A DNA stretch of 64,000 nucleotides, taken from Paenibacillus borealis (GTDB lineage Bacteria; Bacillota; Bacilli; Paenibacillales; Paenibacillaceae). The DNA lies in NCBI RefSeq assembly GCF_000758665.1, contig NZ_CP009285.1, forward strand, positions 6,386,001 through 6,450,000, in the 5' to 3' direction. Shown in pieces: positions 43,998 to 54,135 of the stretch; the stretch's first letter is position 1; the number at the start of each line of letters is the position of its first letter. The notes beneath the pieces were generated by a model, which ran no database searches, had not been told where the DNA came from, and saw only the letters and a program-made list of their open reading frames with translations. The position numbers and the translations under genes were made by a program.

Positions 43998-46307
43998 TTA
44001 TTTGCTGCGGTCAATGGCAGACTTCAGGCGGTATTCCTTCGGTGTCGTTCCATAGCGGCGTTTGAACAGGCGGTAGAAATAGCTTTCGTTACCGAAGCCG
44101 ACCTTTTCCATAATCTCTGTAACGGTCAAGTCCTTCTGCTCCAGGTATTCTTTGGCATAGGCCAGGCGGGCTGCGTTGATCTGATCCACCACGGTCGTGC
44201 CTTCCTGTGCTTTGAACACCTGACCCAGATAGACGGAGTTCATCTTAAGCATATCAGCGATCCGCTGCACATTCAGATCCGGATCGGCGTAATGCTTATC
44301 AATAATTTCCTTCACCGTTTCGGCCAGCAGCCGGTTCTTATCCTCCCGCCCGCTGCGCCGCTGCTCCGCCACCTCGCGCACAACCTCCAGAAGTACGGCC
44401 TCAATCTCATCCAGCGTCTCTTTTTCCAGAATACGCCGGTTAACGGCCTGCAGGTTGACCGATACCGGGTTGACGTTGCGGTTGTTCATCTCGCCAAGCG
44501 TGTTGCTTAAGGTAACCGCAAGATGAAGCACCGCCGAGAACATATTCTCGTAGCTGAAGCTGCCGAGCAGTTCTCTCCATTTGCGGATCGTCTGCTCCGT
44601 CTCTGCCAGATCCCCGCCCTTCAGTCCTTCCGTCAGCTGCCGTTCCAGCTCCTGCGGGATACGCAGCGATTCATTCCGCTCATTCTCCCGGAGCATCTCA
44701 GGCTCAAGCACGGCTCCCTTGCCGAAGATCATCCGGTAGTTCGAGTGGCGCATAGCCAGATTGTAATGCCGGGTAATGAAGCGGTAATCCGTGAACACTT
44801 CGCTCAGCGTAACTGTAAAGGTAATATGATAGTAGTCAAAAATCGTCTGCTGAAGCTCCCTGAAGCGCTCCTCCAGCTTCGCAAGTGTCCCTTCTCCGCT
44901 GCCGGCGATGAAGACCAGATGGCCGCTTTTCATATCTGCAGCTTCACAGGAGCCCTCACGCCGCAGCTGCTCCTGGCCGATATTGGCAATGGCAAAGTAC
45001 AGCAGGGATTCCATCGGCAGCCCCGGTTCTGCGGCAAGTCCCTGCAGATTGTCAATCTGCACCAGGGCCAGCCGCAGCGGTGAAGGATAAGCGATGTTAA
45101 TTCCGTGCTGCTCCCTGATCTGCAGGAATGCCTGTTCATCGATGCTCTGGCTTGACCCGATCAGACTGCGCAGCTGGTAGAGCTTGGCGATATTTGACTG
45201 CGATGCCCGCTCCAGCTCCAGCCCCTTCAGCTTGCTGATCATCTCGGTCACGTTGGCTGCAATCAGCGACAGCTCATCCTTCGCCTGCGGAGCGCCGTGT
45301 ACATCCTGCGGCACCAGCGTCAGCAGCTGGCCCACCGGCTTATACAGCCGTAATGCAAAGAACACAGACAGCAGGATAGCGAGCAGAACTACAGACAGCG
45401 TGACCGCTATCTCCGTCCATTTCATCTGCCGCACGCTGCCCAGCACAACATCGTAATCCTGCATGCTGACGATCTGCCAGTTATTCAGCGCTTTGCTCAG
45501 ATAAGTGACCTTGTACTTCCTGTCTCCATACGTTTCGTTAAAAGAATTAAGCGGCGTGGCTGAAGAAGTTATCCGCGGCAGCAGGTCCGCCTTGATGTCA
45601 AGACCCGCCGGAAGCAGCCCGTCGGTTGAAATTAGCACCTCGCCGTCACTGTCCGTAATGAAGAGGACATCCTTTTCACGCTCCGCCACCTGATTAAGCG
45701 CTTTCATATTATCCAGCATCCAGCCCGGCTTCACCGTCAGAATCAGCACATTGTCATTGATAGATCCGAGGGTCTCCCCGTCATAAATGAAGATCGCAAA
45801 TACATCAATCCCCTCGTCCTCTCCGTCAAGGTCCAGCGGAATCAGCTGCAGCTTCGGCAGATCGGCCCGGGAGGCCATGTAGTCCTTAAGGGAATCGTAC
45901 AGGAGACTATTGTTAATTTCATGATTGAGCGACGAGAAGAACCGGTGCTGGGCCCCATTGTAAAAGATGGCAGCATGCAGATACGGGGAAGAGGCCACCG
46001 TATGGTTGAGGCGCTCGATCTTGAGAATGCTCTGCCTGTAATCCGCGCCGGACTTCAGGGCGAGCAGTTCTTCGTCATTGTACAGCGAAACCGCCAGATC
46101 CTTTACGATACCATTCATGTTCTCTATATTGTAATTGATTTGGGTCAGCAGCTTGCGGTCGGCTTCGTTCTGCAGGCTAAGCACCTTCCCGCGGGCATTT
46201 GAGTTCACAAACAGCGAAGCCACAGCCAGTGTGGCCACAACAAGCATAAAGCTGAGTAGAATCCGCTGTAAATATTTCCGCGAGCGGATCGTCTGCAATA
46301 CCTTCAT
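43998..46307 (-). CDS. Membrane-bound AraC-type regulator with extracellular sensor domain
   Basis: One-component sensor of 769 residues: TM1 (about 14-34), an extracellular Cache-like sensor region to ~295, TM2 (~305-325), a HAMP/linker part, and a C-terminal AraC helix-turn-helix pair (LNVQRIADMLKMNSVYLGQVFK; VTEIMEKVGFGNESYFYRLFKRRYGTTPKEYR, key parts NSVYLGQVFK and NESYFYRLFKRR). This type controls adjacent LplABC operons in Paenibacillus. ATG at 46307 has GGGAGAG 7 nt upstream; ATG at 46328 behind AAGG is an alternative. Confidence 0.9.
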   Translation of the reverse strand: MKVLQTIRSRKYLQRILLSFMLVVATLAVASLFVNSNARGKVLSLQNEADRKLLTQINYNIENMNGIVKDLAVSLYNDEELLALKSGADYRQSILKIERLNHTVASSPYLHAAIFYNGAQHRFFSSLNHEINNSLLYDSLKDYMASRADLPKLQLIPLDLDGEDEGIDVFAIFIYDGETLGSINDNVLILTVKPGWMLDNMKALNQVAEREKDVLFITDSDGEVLISTDGLLPAGLDIKADLLPRITSSATPLNSFNETYGDRKYKVTYLSKALNNWQIVSMQDYDVVLGSVRQMKWTEIAVTLSVVLLAILLSVFFALRLYKPVGQLLTLVPQDVHGAPQAKDELSLIAANVTEMISKLKGLELERASQSNIAKLYQLRSLIGSSQSIDEQAFLQIREQHGINIAYPSPLRLALVQIDNLQGLAAEPGLPMESLLYFAIANIGQEQLRREGSCEAADMKSGHLVFIAGSGEGTLAKLEERFRELQQTIFDYYHITFTVTLSEVFTDYRFITRHYNLAMRHSNYRMIFGKGAVLEPEMLRENERNESLRIPQELERQLTEGLKGGDLAETEQTIRKWRELLGSFSYENMFSAVLHLAVTLSNTLGEMNNRNVNPVSVNLQAVNRRILEKETLDEIEAVLLEVVREVAEQRRSGREDKNRLLAETVKEIIDKHYADPDLNVQRIADMLKMNSVYLGQVFKAQEGTTVVDQINAARLAYAKEYLEQKDLTVTEIMEKVGFGNESYFYRLFKRRYGTTPKEYRLKSAIDRSK

Positions 46308-46365
46308 AGGTGATCTCTCCCGGCTCATAGGGTGACCTTACTATAATCCCGCGCCATTTTGCATG

Positions 46366-47142
46366 TCAATCCGCTTTTCCGCGGGCCGCCTCCCCCGATT
46401 CCTCCGCACCCCGCAGCGTATCCGGCTCTGCATCGAACAAATTCCGCAGAAGTGTCCGTGCGATTACCCCGTGTCCCGCTGCGTCCGGATGGATTCCGTC
46501 TCCATAACTATACGAGGCATTCAGTGACCGCTCCTGCCGGATATGCTCCAGCAGCGGTGTGCGCAAATCGATGATGCCATCCGCAGGACATTCACCGGAC
46601 AGCAGCCAGCCCGCATAATGCTCCAACACCTCGTCATAATCCTTGTAAGGAGCCAGATAGCTGAAATCAGCCGCATCCGCCGGCTGCAGCCGGCCGTTCA
46701 TGGACGGAGCGTCAAATGGCGGCGGTGTCATCAGCACAACAGCGGCCCCCGCTTCACGGATTTGTGTGCTCAGCTGCAGCATCCCCGCCTGATAGGCTGC
46801 GAAACGCTCTTCCGACAAAGGATGATAGATCCCGTCATTCATCCCGTAGCAGGCTACGACCACACCCGGAGACGCTGCCGCAAGCTCTCTTGCCAGCCGT
46901 TCGTGGATGCAAGGCCGCGGAAACGGATGTGCCGCTTCGCTGAGGCCCGACGCCGTCTCGCTGGGAACACCGCCCGGGATCAGCTCCACCGCCAGATCCG
47001 GACGGTGCTGCTTCAGCCCTTCCCGGGCTAATCGGATATACAGGCCGTCTGCCGTAATGCTGTCCCCGAGGAACAGAATCACGGGATTCGCGGAATCTTT
47101 GGTTACCCTATCAATAATCGTATGAATATTTAAAGGCAGCAT
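46366..47142 (-). CDS. SGNH/GDSL-type esterase
   Basis: 258-residue hydrolase of the SGNH fold: FLGDSIT (catalytic Ser), YGMND (oxyanion Asn), and DGIHPDAAGH (catalytic Asp and His). No signal peptide, so intracellular; probably deacetylates imported sugars. ATG at 47142 has AGGAGGGAA just upstream; an earlier ATG at 47160 precedes that site. It lies upstream of the sensor/AraC gene on the same strand. Confidence 0.88.
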   Translation of the reverse strand: MLPLNIHTIIDRVTKDSANPVILFLGDSITADGLYIRLAREGLKQHRPDLAVELIPGGVPSETASGLSEAAHPFPRPCIHERLARELAAASPGVVVACYGMNDGIYHPLSEERFAAYQAGMLQLSTQIREAGAAVVLMTPPPFDAPSMNGRLQPADAADFSYLAPYKDYDEVLEHYAGWLLSGECPADGIIDLRTPLLEHIRQERSLNASYSYGDGIHPDAAGHGVIARTLLRNLFDAEPDTLRGAEESGEAARGKAD

Positions 47143-47307
47143 TTCTTCCCTCCTGATCATTGCGCCATTTCCCCGTCTTGGCCTATGCCAAGCGGTTCTC
47201 CTGCAATCTAATGGTAGCGCCCTCTGCCTTTTTCCGCCTTAACGATCCCGACTTTCTTTAGCATTATATCGACATGACTGAGCTCTTGGCAGCCCCCGAA
47301 GCGGCCC

Positions 47308-48216
47308 TTAGACTTCCTCCGTTTCGGTAGAGGCAGCTGTATCTTCCCTCTGGCGCTGCCGGCGGCGGTAAGCTCCGGGAGTCAGTCCAAACCTCGTGCT
47401 GAACAGGCGCGTCATATAGTTGGGGTCTTGAATGCCTATCCGTTCGGCAATTTCAGAAATACCCAGCACTGTACCGCCCAGCAGCTTCTTTGCTTCTTCC
47501 AGACGCAGATGGAGTACATACTGCAGCGGCGTAGTACCGATATGCTGTTTCATGCACCTTGTAATATAATCCGCCTGGAAATGCAGCTCCTCTTCAAGCC
47601 CTGCAAGATTAAACGGCTGTCTCCAGTGGACATCCAGATAGCTGGCTGCTGCCCGGGCCAGCCGTGCCGCCGGCTCCGGCTGTGCAGTCCGTATGCATTC
47701 CGCCTGAAGTGCCTCCAGCAGCCCGGCCAGCAGCAGGTGAAGACGCAGTGCATTTTCTGTATTCAGCCGGCTGTGGATCTCATTCATCTCATGCAGAATC
47801 GGCTCCAGCGCCTCTACGTCGATTGTGGCATATTTCGGCATGTACAGACGCTGCTGTGCAGAGGGCTCCTCATCCTCCACCGTTCCTTTGGCCAGCAGTG
47901 ATGACCAGGAAATATCCTCCCGCCGGATATAGGCCGGCTTAGATTCGTGGATGAAGTGCACCCAGTAAATCTCTGTATCCTCCTCGCAGGCCCGGTACCC
48001 TTCATGCGGCAGCCCCGCCTCCAGCACCAGCAGCTTACCCGGCCCCACCGCATACTCTCTATCCTTTTCTCTTATATAGAGCGTTCCCCGCTTCACCAGC
48101 AGCAGATCGTACACACCGAACGTGCGGGCGAAATGCCGGTCTCCCGGCGCCCAGACGGCATGCCCCACCGTGACGAATTGCGGCAGCGGCGGAATCGCTA
48201 ATTCCAGACACAGCAC
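47308..48216 (-). CDS. AraC-family transcriptional regulator
   Basis: 302 residues: N-terminal AraC cupin-like domain (FGVYDLLLVKRGTLYIREKD; LEAGLPHEGY) and C-terminal double HTH (FNLAGLEEELHFQADYITRCMKQ; ISEIAERIGIQDPNYMTRLFSTRFGLTPGAYR, key parts FQADYITRCMK and DPNYMTRLF). GTG start with AGGAGAG upstream. Divergent from the GHL6-type hydrolase gene, which it probably regulates. Confidence 0.9.
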   Translation of the reverse strand: MLCLELAIPPLPQFVTVGHAVWAPGDRHFARTFGVYDLLLVKRGTLYIREKDREYAVGPGKLLVLEAGLPHEGYRACEEDTEIYWVHFIHESKPAYIRREDISWSSLLAKGTVEDEEPSAQQRLYMPKYATIDVEALEPILHEMNEIHSRLNTENALRLHLLLAGLLEALQAECIRTAQPEPAARLARAAASYLDVHWRQPFNLAGLEEELHFQADYITRCMKQHIGTTPLQYVLHLRLEEAKKLLGGTVLGISEIAERIGIQDPNYMTRLFSTRFGLTPGAYRRRQRQREDTAASTETEEV

Positions 48217-48348
48217 TGTCTATCTCTCCTGTCCAAGTCGATTTTGTGCTATTCAAAGTCTATAATATCACTGGCCGCTCCGGCATAAAAGAGTTACATT
48301 GACTGGGAATCCGCTTTTCATCCAAATCGTATAAGGGGCTGTGTATCC

Positions 48349-50337
48349 ATGCGTTTTCGTCAGGTTCACCTGGACTTCCATACTTCCGAATTCATACCCG
48401 GCACCGGCAAAGACTTCTCCAAATCCCAGTTTCAATCCATGCTGCGTGCCGGTCATGTTGACTCTGTTACAGTGTTCTCCAAATGCCATCACGGCTGGGC
48501 CTATCACCCCAGTGAAGCCAATGAAATGCATCCGCATCTCTCCTTCGATCTTCTGGGGGAGATGATCAGTGCAGCTCACGAAATCGGGGTCAAGACGCCG
48601 GTATATCTGTCCGCCGGCCTTGATGAGAAGCTTGCGCGCCGTCATCCCGAGTGGCTCATCCGTGATGCAGAGGACCGTACACGCTGGGTGAAGGACTTCA
48701 TGACACCGGGTTACCATGAGTTTTGCCTGAACACACCTTATCTGGACGTTTTGCTGGCGCAAATCCATGAAGTTGTCTCCCGTTATGATGCCGACGGCAT
48801 CTTTCTCGATATCGTCGGTAGCCGTAAATGCCGCTGCCAATATTGCGTCACGGCACTGCGGGCAGCCGGCCAGGATCCCCGTGATGAAGCAGCCGTCACT
48901 GCCTTAGGTGAACAGACTTACCTGAATTATGCCCGCCGCGTCCGGGAGACGATCGACGCTGTAAAGCCTGGTCTTCCGGTCTATCACAACAACGGCCATC
49001 AGCAGCGGGGCCGGCGTGATCTCGTCCAGGTCAACAGCCACATTGAGCTGGAATCCCTTCCGACCGGCGGCTGGGGCTACGATCACTTCCCGCTGTCGGC
49101 ACGGTACGCCCAGACCCTGGGCATGGAATTTCTCGGCATGACCGGCAAATTCCATACCTCCTGGGGCGAATTTGGCGGCTATAAGCATCCGAACGCGCTG
49201 CGCTATGAAGCCGCTCTCAGCCTCGCCCATGGTGCGAAATGCTCTATCGGTGACCAGCTTCACCCTTCGGGCTTTATGGATGAAGCGACCTATGCCCTAA
49301 TCGGCGCTGCCTATGCCGAGGTGGAGGCGAAGGAGCCGTGGTGCAGCGGGGTGGAGTCCGTTGCGGATATCGCTGTCCTGTCCCTGGAGGCAGCGCGTGA
49401 AGCCTGTCCCGGCGGACAGGAACTGAAGGGACTGCGCAATGTAGCTGACGCCGGTGTGGTGCGCATACTGAGTGAAGGGCACTACCTGTATGACATCGTG
49501 GATACATTCAGCGATTTTGCCGCTTACAAGGTGCTGATTCTGCCGGATGAAGTACCGGTATGGCCGGAATTGGCGGCTGCTATTGAAGCCTTTACGGCAG
49601 TGGGCGGCAAGGTGCTGGCCACCGGACGTTCGGGCCTGAATCCGGCAGGTGATGCCTTTGCGCTGAATCTGGGTATCCGCTGGCAGGGAACAAATCCGTA
49701 CCGTCCGGCGTATTTCCATCCGCATTTCACGCCCGGCGCCTTACTGCCTGCTTCTTATGTAATGTACGGTGAAGGTCAGCTGGTAGAATTGCGGGAGGGA
49801 CAATCGCTCGGCCACCTGGAGAATCCGTATTTCAACCGCGATGTCTTCACTTTCTGTTCGCATCAGCATACACCTGGTACCCGGGAAGATAATGGACCGG
49901 CCATGGTTGAGAGCAGCAGCGGAATCTATATTGCCTGGGAAGTGTTCAGCGACTATGCGGAAGGCGGCCACCTTATCCTCAAAGAAATGGTGCTCCATGC
50001 GCTGTCCCGGCTGCTGCCGCGCCCTTCCCTCCGCACTGATCTCCCAGCCCGGGGAGTAACGACTCTGCAGCACCAGCCGGCGGAGAAGCGCTATGTGAAC
50101 CATCTGCTCTATGCCGCCCCTGCCCTGAAGGGCCGTATTGAAGTCATCGAGGACATTGTGCCGCTGCGGGACATTTCTGTTAGCCTGAATCTGCCGTCTC
50201 CGGCCCCCATCCAGCGGGTCTATCTGGCTCCCTCGATGACTGAACTGCCGTTTACAGTAAGTCCGGAGGGTGAAATCTCGTACACAATTCCTTACATGGA
50301 GAATCACCAGATGGCAGTAATAGAGCTGGTACATTAA
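48349..50337 (+). CDS. GHL6-type glycoside hydrolase with trimerisation-like domain
   Basis: 662-residue TIM-barrel protein resembling the hypothetical glycosyl hydrolase 6 (GHL6) family: opening RFRQVHLDFHTSEFIPG, then SVTVFSKCHHGWAYHP and YDADGIFLDIVG, where Asp is a candidate catalytic residue, and a CRCQYC cysteine cluster. A beta-galactosidase trimerisation-like region follows (~residues 345-560: VLILPDEV, AAIEAFTAVGGKVLATG). No signal peptide. Activity unknown; alpha-L-fucosidase or beta-galactosidase-like activities are possible by fold. Confidence 0.82.
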   Translation: MRFRQVHLDFHTSEFIPGTGKDFSKSQFQSMLRAGHVDSVTVFSKCHHGWAYHPSEANEMHPHLSFDLLGEMISAAHEIGVKTPVYLSAGLDEKLARRHPEWLIRDAEDRTRWVKDFMTPGYHEFCLNTPYLDVLLAQIHEVVSRYDADGIFLDIVGSRKCRCQYCVTALRAAGQDPRDEAAVTALGEQTYLNYARRVRETIDAVKPGLPVYHNNGHQQRGRRDLVQVNSHIELESLPTGGWGYDHFPLSARYAQTLGMEFLGMTGKFHTSWGEFGGYKHPNALRYEAALSLAHGAKCSIGDQLHPSGFMDEATYALIGAAYAEVEAKEPWCSGVESVADIAVLSLEAAREACPGGQELKGLRNVADAGVVRILSEGHYLYDIVDTFSDFAAYKVLILPDEVPVWPELAAAIEAFTAVGGKVLATGRSGLNPAGDAFALNLGIRWQGTNPYRPAYFHPHFTPGALLPASYVMYGEGQLVELREGQSLGHLENPYFNRDVFTFCSHQHTPGTREDNGPAMVESSSGIYIAWEVFSDYAEGGHLILKEMVLHALSRLLPRPSLRTDLPARGVTTLQHQPAEKRYVNHLLYAAPALKGRIEVIEDIVPLRDISVSLNLPSPAPIQRVYLAPSMTELPFTVSPEGEISYTIPYMENHQMAVIELVH

Positions 50338-50342
50338 ACTTG

Positions 50343-50387
50343 AAAACAGGCTTACAAATTGCCCGAAAGCAAATTGTAAGCCTGTTT
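50343..50387. terminator. Bidirectional terminator at the edge of the ATP-grasp cluster
   Basis: AAACAGGCTTACAA / TTGTAAGCCTGTTT, 14-bp stem, between the convergent hydrolase and ATP-grasp genes. It marks the GC-to-AT composition change. Confidence 0.9.
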
Positions 50388-50410
50388 ATGATGATATCGG
50401 CAAGCAAATT

Positions 50411-51661
50411 TCAAGGAGACAAAGCCGCGCCCAAAAAAAGGTTATCCGGGGTACTGTCCGCATTTGAGCATTCTTGTATCCATTCATCATGCAGCTTGTG
50501 CCAAGCATATATTTGCTCGATTCTTTCGCATAATTCATCGGTGGACTCTCCCGAAATAACGTACGAAATGATAGCGTCCGCGCTGGAGGAAGCTCCCTCG
50601 AAAATTTTGTTTAAGTCATCTTCTTTATAATAACTTTCCTTAATCCATTCAAAAGGAGCAAGGTTAAACTCCTTCAGTTTACCTGTTCCAGGGGGAATGG
50701 TTATCCAACCAGCCATCTTATTATCCTGGACCGTGAACTCATGCTCAATGAGCAGCTGAGAACTTATGGATTCAGTAAGAAGATCAACTCCTTTGGCATA
50801 ATAAATGGCCTCAGGAATCATCCCGCCACCCACTCTTGAAGCAATCTCACAGAAAATCAGTGTATCCTCATCATCCAAAAAAAACTCAGCATGAAAAGCA
50901 ATAACCTGATTTGGTGTCTCCAACGTATCTAAAACTTTGGCAACCTCCCGGTTAAGCCGGTCATAATATGGATCGCGTTCCTCCAGCATAACAGAACCTA
51001 AATATTTGCCTGTTTCAAAAGCTAAGCAATCATTGATATATTTTGAAGGCACAGATAGAATTAAATGCCCATCCTTATACAATCCATCAACATGAAACAT
51101 CTCACCCGTGATATATTCTTCAATTAATAAAGGCTCAGTTATACTTGCTTCTAACAGTTTTCTTAATCCACTGACATCCCGTATAATTTTCACCCCAACA
51201 GAACCTGCTCCTGACTGGGGCTTAACAACAAAAGGATAACCATTACTTTGAGCAAAATCAAAGATATCAAAAACATTGGTCACCTCCTTAAACCTGGGCA
51301 AATTAACAGTACCCTGCAAACGGCTTTTCATCTTGAATTTGTTTCTGAACAATAAAGAACTGCTGGCATTTTGTCCGGGCAAACCCAAATAAGATCTTAA
51401 CAACCCTACTTTCTCAAGATCAAATTCATAAGTAGCTATAATTACATCAAAGTTCTTTTCTTTATGCATTTCTATCAGATCATAATAGACATTATCATTA
51501 TGTTCCAAATGATCGTATCCTAGGACAGTAGTAAATATTTGCCTGTAATCATTTTCGAATTTCTTTTTAGTGAACAGAACAATTTCAACATCAAGATTAT
51601 TCAAAGCCTTTATGTAATCTACTCTTTTGACTGAGAAATGATTAATAATCGCCGCTCTCAA
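50411..51661 (-). CDS. ATP-grasp ligase C (BacD-like)
   Basis: 416 residues. ATP-grasp motifs: PFVVKPQSGAGSVGVK (ATP-binding Lys and glycine loop), LLIEEYITGEMFHVDG (hinge and adenine side), FHAEFF and IFCEIASRVGGGMIPE (Mg-binding Glu and the AxRxGGG signature). This is the carboxylate-amine/thiol ligase class that includes the L-amino-acid ligase BacD. TTG start with AGAGGTG 8 nt upstream, 3 nt after the MFS stop. Last gene of the operon. Paralogue of the next ATP-grasp gene (400 residues); substrate unknown. Confidence 0.88.
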   Translation of the reverse strand: MRAAIINHFSVKRVDYIKALNNLDVEIVLFTKKKFENDYRQIFTTVLGYDHLEHNDNVYYDLIEMHKEKNFDVIIATYEFDLEKVGLLRSYLGLPGQNASSSLLFRNKFKMKSRLQGTVNLPRFKEVTNVFDIFDFAQSNGYPFVVKPQSGAGSVGVKIIRDVSGLRKLLEASITEPLLIEEYITGEMFHVDGLYKDGHLILSVPSKYINDCLAFETGKYLGSVMLEERDPYYDRLNREVAKVLDTLETPNQVIAFHAEFFLDDEDTLIFCEIASRVGGGMIPEAIYYAKGVDLLTESISSQLLIEHEFTVQDNKMAGWITIPPGTGKLKEFNLAPFEWIKESYYKEDDLNKIFEGASSSADAIISYVISGESTDELCERIEQIYAWHKLHDEWIQECSNADSTPDNLFLGAALSP

Positions 51662-51664
51662 GGG

Positions 51665-52906
51665 CTATTCACCTCTTATCTTCTTATCTTCCAATTCAAA
51701 ATTATAAAATTTGGTGATTATCATAACTGCCGTAGTAATTACTGCAAAACTAACGCATACAACAATCCCAAAATAAGCCCCAAACGCATTGGCTGAGAAC
51801 ATTAACATAGAAATTGAGATGGGCTTAGTAATCTGCACCAATAATTTCAGTGAACTATTCACTCTAGCCAGCATATCTTTCTCTGCGACCATATGAATAA
51901 TTGTATTCTGAGAGATTCCATAAATAATCCCCCCTACATTAGCTATAAACAATCCTACTGCAATAATGGGCCAACTCTTAATTAGCAATAAAAAAATCCC
52001 GACATTGTTCAGCAGCAATCCTATAAACAGCGTATGACCTATAGTCATTTTATTGGTGAACCTTGGGAAAAACGTACCTAAAAAAGCCCCAATACCACTA
52101 ATCCCTATGATAAACGAAATAGATGCATTGGATAGGTGAAAGTCCTCTGCCATATAATACATCAGCAGTTGGATGAGTCCTGCGTCTCCCAGGTTTGAGA
52201 TAGCTACAATTATTATTAATAACAGAAGAGGTCTTGAATGTACAAATACCTTAAATCCTTTGGTTGTATCCCTAATAAAAGAGCTGAAATCAAATGGAGC
52301 AGGTTGTTTCTTCTCATCCAGTATCTGCGCTTTGACAATAATCAAGGCAAACCACACAGAAGTAATACAGTTAAACAAAAATAGAGAAAACAGTCCCATT
52401 AATCCGATAAAGAAGGATGCTATAAAAGGAGAGAACAATTCGGTGGATGTAGTTACAGAAGATATCTTTGCATTTCCTGCTTTCAGATTATTATGAAAAA
52501 GCTTGGGTACAATCGTAAAAATAGTTATTTTATTAAATTGAACATTGGTTGCGGTAATTCCGCCTAAAATGTAAACAATATACACAATGGCTGTACTGTC
52601 CTGTATATTACTCACACCAAAAAATACCGCCATAATGACAGCTTGTAATATGGACGAAACCAGTAATATTTTCTTTGAATCCAGTCTATCTACGATTGTA
52701 CCAATAAAGGGTCCCAGCAAAAGCACAGGAAGTACTTCGATGATTGCCATAATCCCCATTGAGGTTGCAGACCCGGACAATTTGTAAACCAACAAAGGTA
52801 AGCCGATATAATAAAAATTGTTCCCCAGATTATTGAGACCCAGCCCCAATAAAAACCATGTACGTCTGTTCAAGCTTGGATTTACACTGCCATCATTGAC
52901 CTGCAA
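51665..52906 (-). CDS. MFS transporter, probable exporter
   Basis: 413 residues, 12 membrane segments, MFS signature between TM2 and TM3 as GPFIGTIVDRLDSKKIL. Resembles drug/siderophore exporters of the EntS-like MFS_3 group. TTG at 52906 with AAGGGAG 6-7 nt upstream. Sits between two ATP-grasp genes with gaps of 18 and 3 nt, so export of the cluster's product is the natural inference. Confidence 0.88.
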   Translation of the reverse strand: MQVNDGSVNPSLNRRTWFLLGLGLNNLGNNFYYIGLPLLVYKLSGSATSMGIMAIIEVLPVLLLGPFIGTIVDRLDSKKILLVSSILQAVIMAVFFGVSNIQDSTAIVYIVYILGGITATNVQFNKITIFTIVPKLFHNNLKAGNAKISSVTTSTELFSPFIASFFIGLMGLFSLFLFNCITSVWFALIIVKAQILDEKKQPAPFDFSSFIRDTTKGFKVFVHSRPLLLLIIIVAISNLGDAGLIQLLMYYMAEDFHLSNASISFIIGISGIGAFLGTFFPRFTNKMTIGHTLFIGLLLNNVGIFLLLIKSWPIIAVGLFIANVGGIIYGISQNTIIHMVAEKDMLARVNSSLKLLVQITKPISISMLMFSANAFGAYFGIVVCVSFAVITTAVMIITKFYNFELEDKKIRGE

Positions 52907-52924
52907 AAGATTCTCCCTTAAGAT

Positions 52925-54127
52925 TTATTTTTCCCAAACCATATTTTCTTGAAATAAACTTGTGATTCTGTCGATCTCCTTCTCTATTTCTGATTCGCTG
53001 CCAGCTTTTACGATAACTGCCGCAACGAAATCGGCACTGTGCTGAGCCCCGTTATATCTTTCCCCGGAAGTCGCCGCGGTTTCATACTCAACGATACTCT
53101 CAACGGTTATATTTTTACTGTATCCACCAAAAGTACCGATCTGCGGGGGAATCAACAAAAATCCGTATAACATATCTGTTTCTTTGAGTGAAGCTTCAAC
53201 AGCACAATGACATTGCAGCTGGCAGGAAGCCTGGTTTAAATTCAGCCCGTATTTCAACTCCACCACTCTGCCAATCTTGCCGCCGCCTGTTCTGCTGGCA
53301 ACTTCACATAAATAAATTTCCCCTTCATTATTTACAAAAAACTCGGCATGGAAAGAAGTATCCTCCGGAGTGGGCATGGCCTCCAATAATTTTTCAGTTT
53401 CCTTGATGATCGCGTGTTTCAAAGAATTTGTATCAGATAAAGTGAAACTACTTAAAGGGTTGTTACTCTGGTACTCCAGGCAACCGTTATAATATTTGGA
53501 CACTGAACAAAAAATCAAATGGCCTTTGGCCACCAATCCATCCACATGGTACATTGTTCCATCAATAAATGTTTCTACTTCATAATTACCGGATTCAAAA
53601 TCATCAAATTCAGTTAAGAGCTCTTGCAGGTTTTGCTCATTTTTCAGTACCATAACCCCTTCGGAACCAGAGGCAGAAATAGGTTTAAGAATAACGGGAA
53701 AATGATTGTTTTGTACAAAATGAATGATATTATCCTTGCTGAAAATTTGGTTAAACTCAGGAACCCTGATGCCTCCGTAACTTGCTGTTTGTTTCATAAG
53801 GAGTTTATCCCGAAAAGCAGTGCTGCTAAAAAAATTCTGTCCAGGTATATTCAGAATGCTGCGAAGTTTCCCTGCACGTAAAATATCATATTCTGATAGA
53901 GCGATAAGTTTTGAAAATTGATACTTCTTATTCAGATGAATAATGGAGTTTTCTATTTCTGTATTTTTTTCATAAGAATCAAAAGGCCAAACCTCAAGAA
54001 AGCCCTTATGACAGAATTCTTCGTATGTCTCTGAGGATGTGAATATAACAATGTCCTCTTTATTGCCCAGCCACTTATCATAAGGCACCCTATGGTAGCT
54101 TAGTTTATTCATAATAGCAATTGTCAT
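52925..54127 (-). CDS. ATP-grasp ligase B (BacD-like)
   Basis: 400 residues. Motifs PVILKPISASGSEGVMVLK, YEVETFIDGTMYHVDGLV, SFHAEFF and YLCEVASRTGGGKIG parallel those of the third ligase, with which it shares the MYHVDGL/MFHVDGL block; the two are likely products of a duplication. ATG with AGGTGAG 5 nt upstream, 8 nt after ligase A. It should activate a carboxylate as acyl-phosphate and join it to an amine; substrates unknown. Confidence 0.88.
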   Translation of the reverse strand: MTIAIMNKLSYHRVPYDKWLGNKEDIVIFTSSETYEEFCHKGFLEVWPFDSYEKNTEIENSIIHLNKKYQFSKLIALSEYDILRAGKLRSILNIPGQNFFSSTAFRDKLLMKQTASYGGIRVPEFNQIFSKDNIIHFVQNNHFPVILKPISASGSEGVMVLKNEQNLQELLTEFDDFESGNYEVETFIDGTMYHVDGLVAKGHLIFCSVSKYYNGCLEYQSNNPLSSFTLSDTNSLKHAIIKETEKLLEAMPTPEDTSFHAEFFVNNEGEIYLCEVASRTGGGKIGRVVELKYGLNLNQASCQLQCHCAVEASLKETDMLYGFLLIPPQIGTFGGYSKNITVESIVEYETAATSGERYNGAQHSADFVAAVIVKAGSESEIEKEIDRITSLFQENMVWEK

Positions 54128-54135
54128 TTTCTCAC

